Assembly (NCBI GenBank): GCA_945872325.1
Contig: CAMBZY010000145.1
Span: 1-7,738, forward strand
Source of the DNA: Candidatus Kuenenia stuttgartensis
Lineage (GTDB): Bacteria > Planctomycetota > Planctomycetia > Isosphaerales > Isosphaeraceae
DNA length: 7,738 nt
Direction: 5' to 3'
The notes beneath the pieces were generated by a model, which saw only the letters and a list, made by a program, of their open reading frames with translations, had not been told where the DNA came from and ran no database searches. The position numbers and the translations under genes are program-made. Each line of letters starts with the position of its first letter. Within the stretch, counting starts at the first letter, position 1. This document shows, in pieces, positions 6,501 to 7,738 of the stretch.

Positions 6501-7738
6501 GATCAGCACCACCGATGCTCTGGGCAAGCCCACTGGCCAACCCCTGGCACTGGTGCTGTCGCGAAGGATGAATGAATCTGGGCGAGTGATTGAGCAGGAG
6601 ATCAGCCGCCAGACGATCAACACGGATGCCTCCACCGGCAACGCTGTAGGCCGGTTGAAAGTGGAGGATAAAAGGGGCGGAACGCATGTGGTTCGGGTGC
6701 TCGGTACGGATCGGTTTGGCCGGCCTGTGGCGACCGAACTGGTTTTGGATGTTTCCGGGCTCGACGACCCCAACGGTTTGAGATTGATCTCTGAAGAGAC
6801 TCAGTGGAAGCTCGGAACAGACGCCAGTGTGACGCTTCACGCTCGTCATCAGCCTGGCCAGGTTTTGATCTGTTTTGAAGCGGATCGGATGCTGGGATAC
6901 AAGATTCTCCCGATCAAAGTGGGCGATAACACGCTCCGCTGGAAAGTGATTGAGAATCAGTTTCCGAACATGACGATCACCGCCACTCGGATGCGGGATC
7001 AGCGTCAGGATATGGCACGGCTGGATGTGCGTGTGGAGCGTGGTTTGAAGGTCTCGATCAAGCCTCTCACAGATCAGGTCAAGCCAGGGCAGCCAGTGGA
7101 AGTGGAACTGACGGCAACGGATCAGAATGGTCAGCCGGTCGAGGCGGAACTTTCACTGAGTCTTGTGGATAAAGCCCTATTGAGACTGTTTGGCGAAAAT
7201 CGCCCGGATTTGCAGAGCTTTTTCTATGATCAGTCGCGGATAGGCGCATTTGCGACCACCACAACCAACATCTTTAAATACATGCCGGCTACGGTTCGGG
7301 TGCCTGAGTCAATTGTGGAAGAGGCTGAACGTGAGTCAGCACAGATGGCCAACGAAGCCAGCGTGGATCAGGCCAGAAAGCGTTCGTTTGCGTTGGGACT
7401 TAATGTACAAGCCCCTGCTGCTGCTCCGATGATGGCCGATGCCGAAGGGCGTCCTCAAAAACCAGCCGCTCCTGCACGAGTTGCACCTGCTTCAGCTGCG
7501 CCGCCTGGTGGTTATGTCGCTGGTGGAATGATGGGAGCGGGTGGACGTGGTGGTCGGGGCCGATCTGCCGGCGAGAAAAGTTATTATGCAGGGTTTGGCG
7601 ATCCTAAGCTCCCGGAATCGGCTGGAAAATCGTCGAAGCGCGAGTTATCAAAAGATAAGGCTTCAGCCGACGCTTTTGGAATGCCCGGTCAGGCAGGCAC
7701 AAACTTCTTTGCAGAAGGAGATGGTGGTGGAGGAGGAA
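3541..7738 (+). CDS. secreted TPR/alpha-2-macroglobulin family protein, N-terminal 1399 residues
   Basis: The frame stays open from ATG 3541 to the right edge (1399 codons plus 1 nt), so the C-terminus is missing. Alpha-2-macroglobulins trap proteases: cleavage of a bait region triggers a shape change and, in most, a reactive thioester. Residues 1-28 are a Sec signal peptide (cleavage after V-I-A, A28) with no lipobox. About 55-545 is helical and TPR-like, clearest at 401-430 (AFKLAESLRAIEKYDEAQASF, ending in KKYPDG) and 481-545. From about 565 come macroglobulin beta-domains: the RNIEKLSFTAYKIDPETYF region (587-605), LLVYVQNMVKGESKPAARIL (686-705), DRPAYRPGQTV (774-784, the A2M N-domain hallmark) and VEEYELPKV (864-872). 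About 1079-1217 matches the bacterial bait-region domain and ends in SLSLVDKALLRLF, followed by a PDLQSFFY segment (1222-1229) typical of MG6. Residues from about 1255 on are low-complexity. The thioester CXEQ motif would lie beyond the window, so its presence is unknown. E. coli homologues are lipoproteins; this one appears freely exported. Confidence 0.92.
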   Translation, partial: MRKTDWLNFRAFITICAIGLMGTTWVIAQKPSGKLPGVELPEPRAIKTPLVAQWPSEISGLLQARKYSEARAFIDRLETSKPPADAQTRAFHDLVRGLSLRLEGKLEESVALIEKRLKADPETAWTAKLRGELASAKLLSGKPAEAQALARADVERLLSGTRKDSLANVYRGFARQLLEPSEILTSPDYAAAKPFLEQALEVAESQTLKDDLTYQLARLSLDQGAPADAIDELDRLVKQEKRLDRKRSAHFDLGLAQYRAGDFDLARRTWSDLARELEMNAPKDPKAAALKADCLYANAMTYGLMIEWELELKPNVASTPVRPLPVGNAQYLSRVVASTEKALKTDPSNPRAVRASFVLGTMLAQKPAEAVLHWQKFLAGTSFKEDSETARKDLSKFKPEAAFKLAESLRAIEKYDEAQASFLDYSKKYPDGSNSAQAIQAAIDIEIDRANKRIRDKNYSGFRDSIKQFVASNPLQPSVPRLLFRVGDSFILEKNWKEAVAAWKMLVARFPSSIEADEARYQTALAYENQIGDLALAIETYRTVINEPWRNMALQRVSIMENKSLAVITPRVFRSNETAKLKISTRNIEKLSFTAYKIDPETYFRKKHLLGNVEQLDIGLVKPDAEWSVEVPGHARYKPVDMEYDLKSIALPGVWVVKVTDDKTFQATTMVIGSDLDAIVKTSRDQLLVYVQNMVKGESKPAARILISDGNKVVIDEVTGPDGVLLKDWPAPQANRSNHRVLVMDGPHVATTSASTTPNESARGLSAKAMILTDRPAYRPGQTVQVRGIVREINQSRFETREGSVYTLEVADSRGRRLESRPVTISRFGTFSATVPLDGTAPLGAYSVRLFQQGGSSFGGQFMVEEYELPKVVLSLELPRSIFERGEKISGKVVARYAYGTPLAGRLVQVHFPDGRTNEFTTDATGSVAFEMSSEELLENSQYTISAILPDEGVSTAAQFAIPGASFTAKLSTTRSTYLVDETIPVRISTTDALGKPTGQPLALVLSRRMNESGRVIEQEISRQTINTDASTGNAVGRLKVEDKRGGTHVVRVLGTDRFGRPVATELVLDVSGLDDPNGLRLISEETQWKLGTDASVTLHARHQPGQVLICFEADRMLGYKILPIKVGDNTLRWKVIENQFPNMTITATRMRDQRQDMARLDVRVERGLKVSIKPLTDQVKPGQPVEVELTATDQNGQPVEAELSLSLVDKALLRLFGENRPDLQSFFYDQSRIGAFATTTTNIFKYMPATVRVPESIVEEAERESAQMANEASVDQARKRSFALGLNVQAPAAAPMMADAEGRPQKPAAPARVAPASAAPPGGYVAGGMMGAGGRGGRGRSAGEKSYYAGFGDPKLPESAGKSSKRELSKDKASADAFGMPGQAGTNFFAEGDGGGGG
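7303..7738 (+). other. low-complexity bait-region candidate within the alpha-2-macroglobulin
   Basis: This covers residues about 1255-1399 of the macroglobulin. It starts with an acidic helical stretch (VEEAERESAQMANEAS), then an Ala/Pro run (1291-1322) and a Gly/Arg run (GGRGGRGR, 1335-1341). A Lys/Ser-rich patch (1363-1373) and a Gly tract at the edge follow. It directly follows the MG6 strand, where macroglobulin bait regions are inserted. Exposed Arg and Lys residues give many possible protease sites. The assignment as bait is inferred from position and composition. Confidence 0.5.

Noticed and set aside
6270..6773. 167-codon minus-strand open frame rich in Ser/Thr/Arg
   Set aside because: Antisense to macroglobulin domains with family-typical motifs; its composition is what a shadow frame would give.
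1..7738. CRISPR arrays, tRNA or rRNA genes, insertion sequences
   Set aside because: No regularly spaced direct repeats, cloverleaf-like sequence, rRNA motifs, transposase motifs or terminal inverted repeats were seen.

Overview
The window fits a planctomycete-type bacterium of intermediate GC. This is inferred from the gene content: a very large secreted alpha-2-macroglobulin with an N-terminal TPR region, a standalone subtilase, and a secreted SPOR-like protein of no familiar family. No rRNA or other firm taxonomic marker is present, so the assignment is tentative.

Layout. (1) 1-182, minus strand: the N-terminal 60 codons of an RdgB/HAM1 inosine/xanthosine triphosphate pyrophosphatase, cut by the window's left edge. 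(2) 238-272: a strong hairpin terminator that closes the next minus-strand gene. (3) 309-1610, minus: a 433-residue exported protein with a signal peptide, a low-complexity linker and two SPOR-like repeats. (4) 1611-1835: an intergenic gap with a candidate promoter. (5) 1836-3317, minus: a complete subtilisin-family (S8) serine protease of 493 residues with an intact catalytic triad, a long AT-rich N-terminal extension and no recognisable signal peptide. (6) 3318-3540: a 223-bp divergent intergenic region carrying three copies of a CGACCTG/CAGGTCG element. (7) 3541 to the right edge, plus: one uninterrupted reading frame of at least 1399 codons, the N-terminal part of a secreted alpha-2-macroglobulin. 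It has a signal peptide, about 500 residues of TPR-like helical repeats, several macroglobulin (MG) domains, the bait-region domain, and then a long Ala/Pro/Gly-rich segment where a protease bait region would be expected. The thioester domain would lie past the window.

Function. The most interesting arrangement is a serine protease and a protease-trapping alpha-2-macroglobulin transcribed divergently from one short region with repeated inverted elements, which suggests possible co-regulation. Whether they interact is unknown: the macroglobulin is clearly exported, while the protease shows no export signal. The SPOR-like protein and RdgB are on the same strand as the protease but look like separate transcription units. 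Nothing in the window is a mobile element, CRISPR array or RNA gene that I can recognise.
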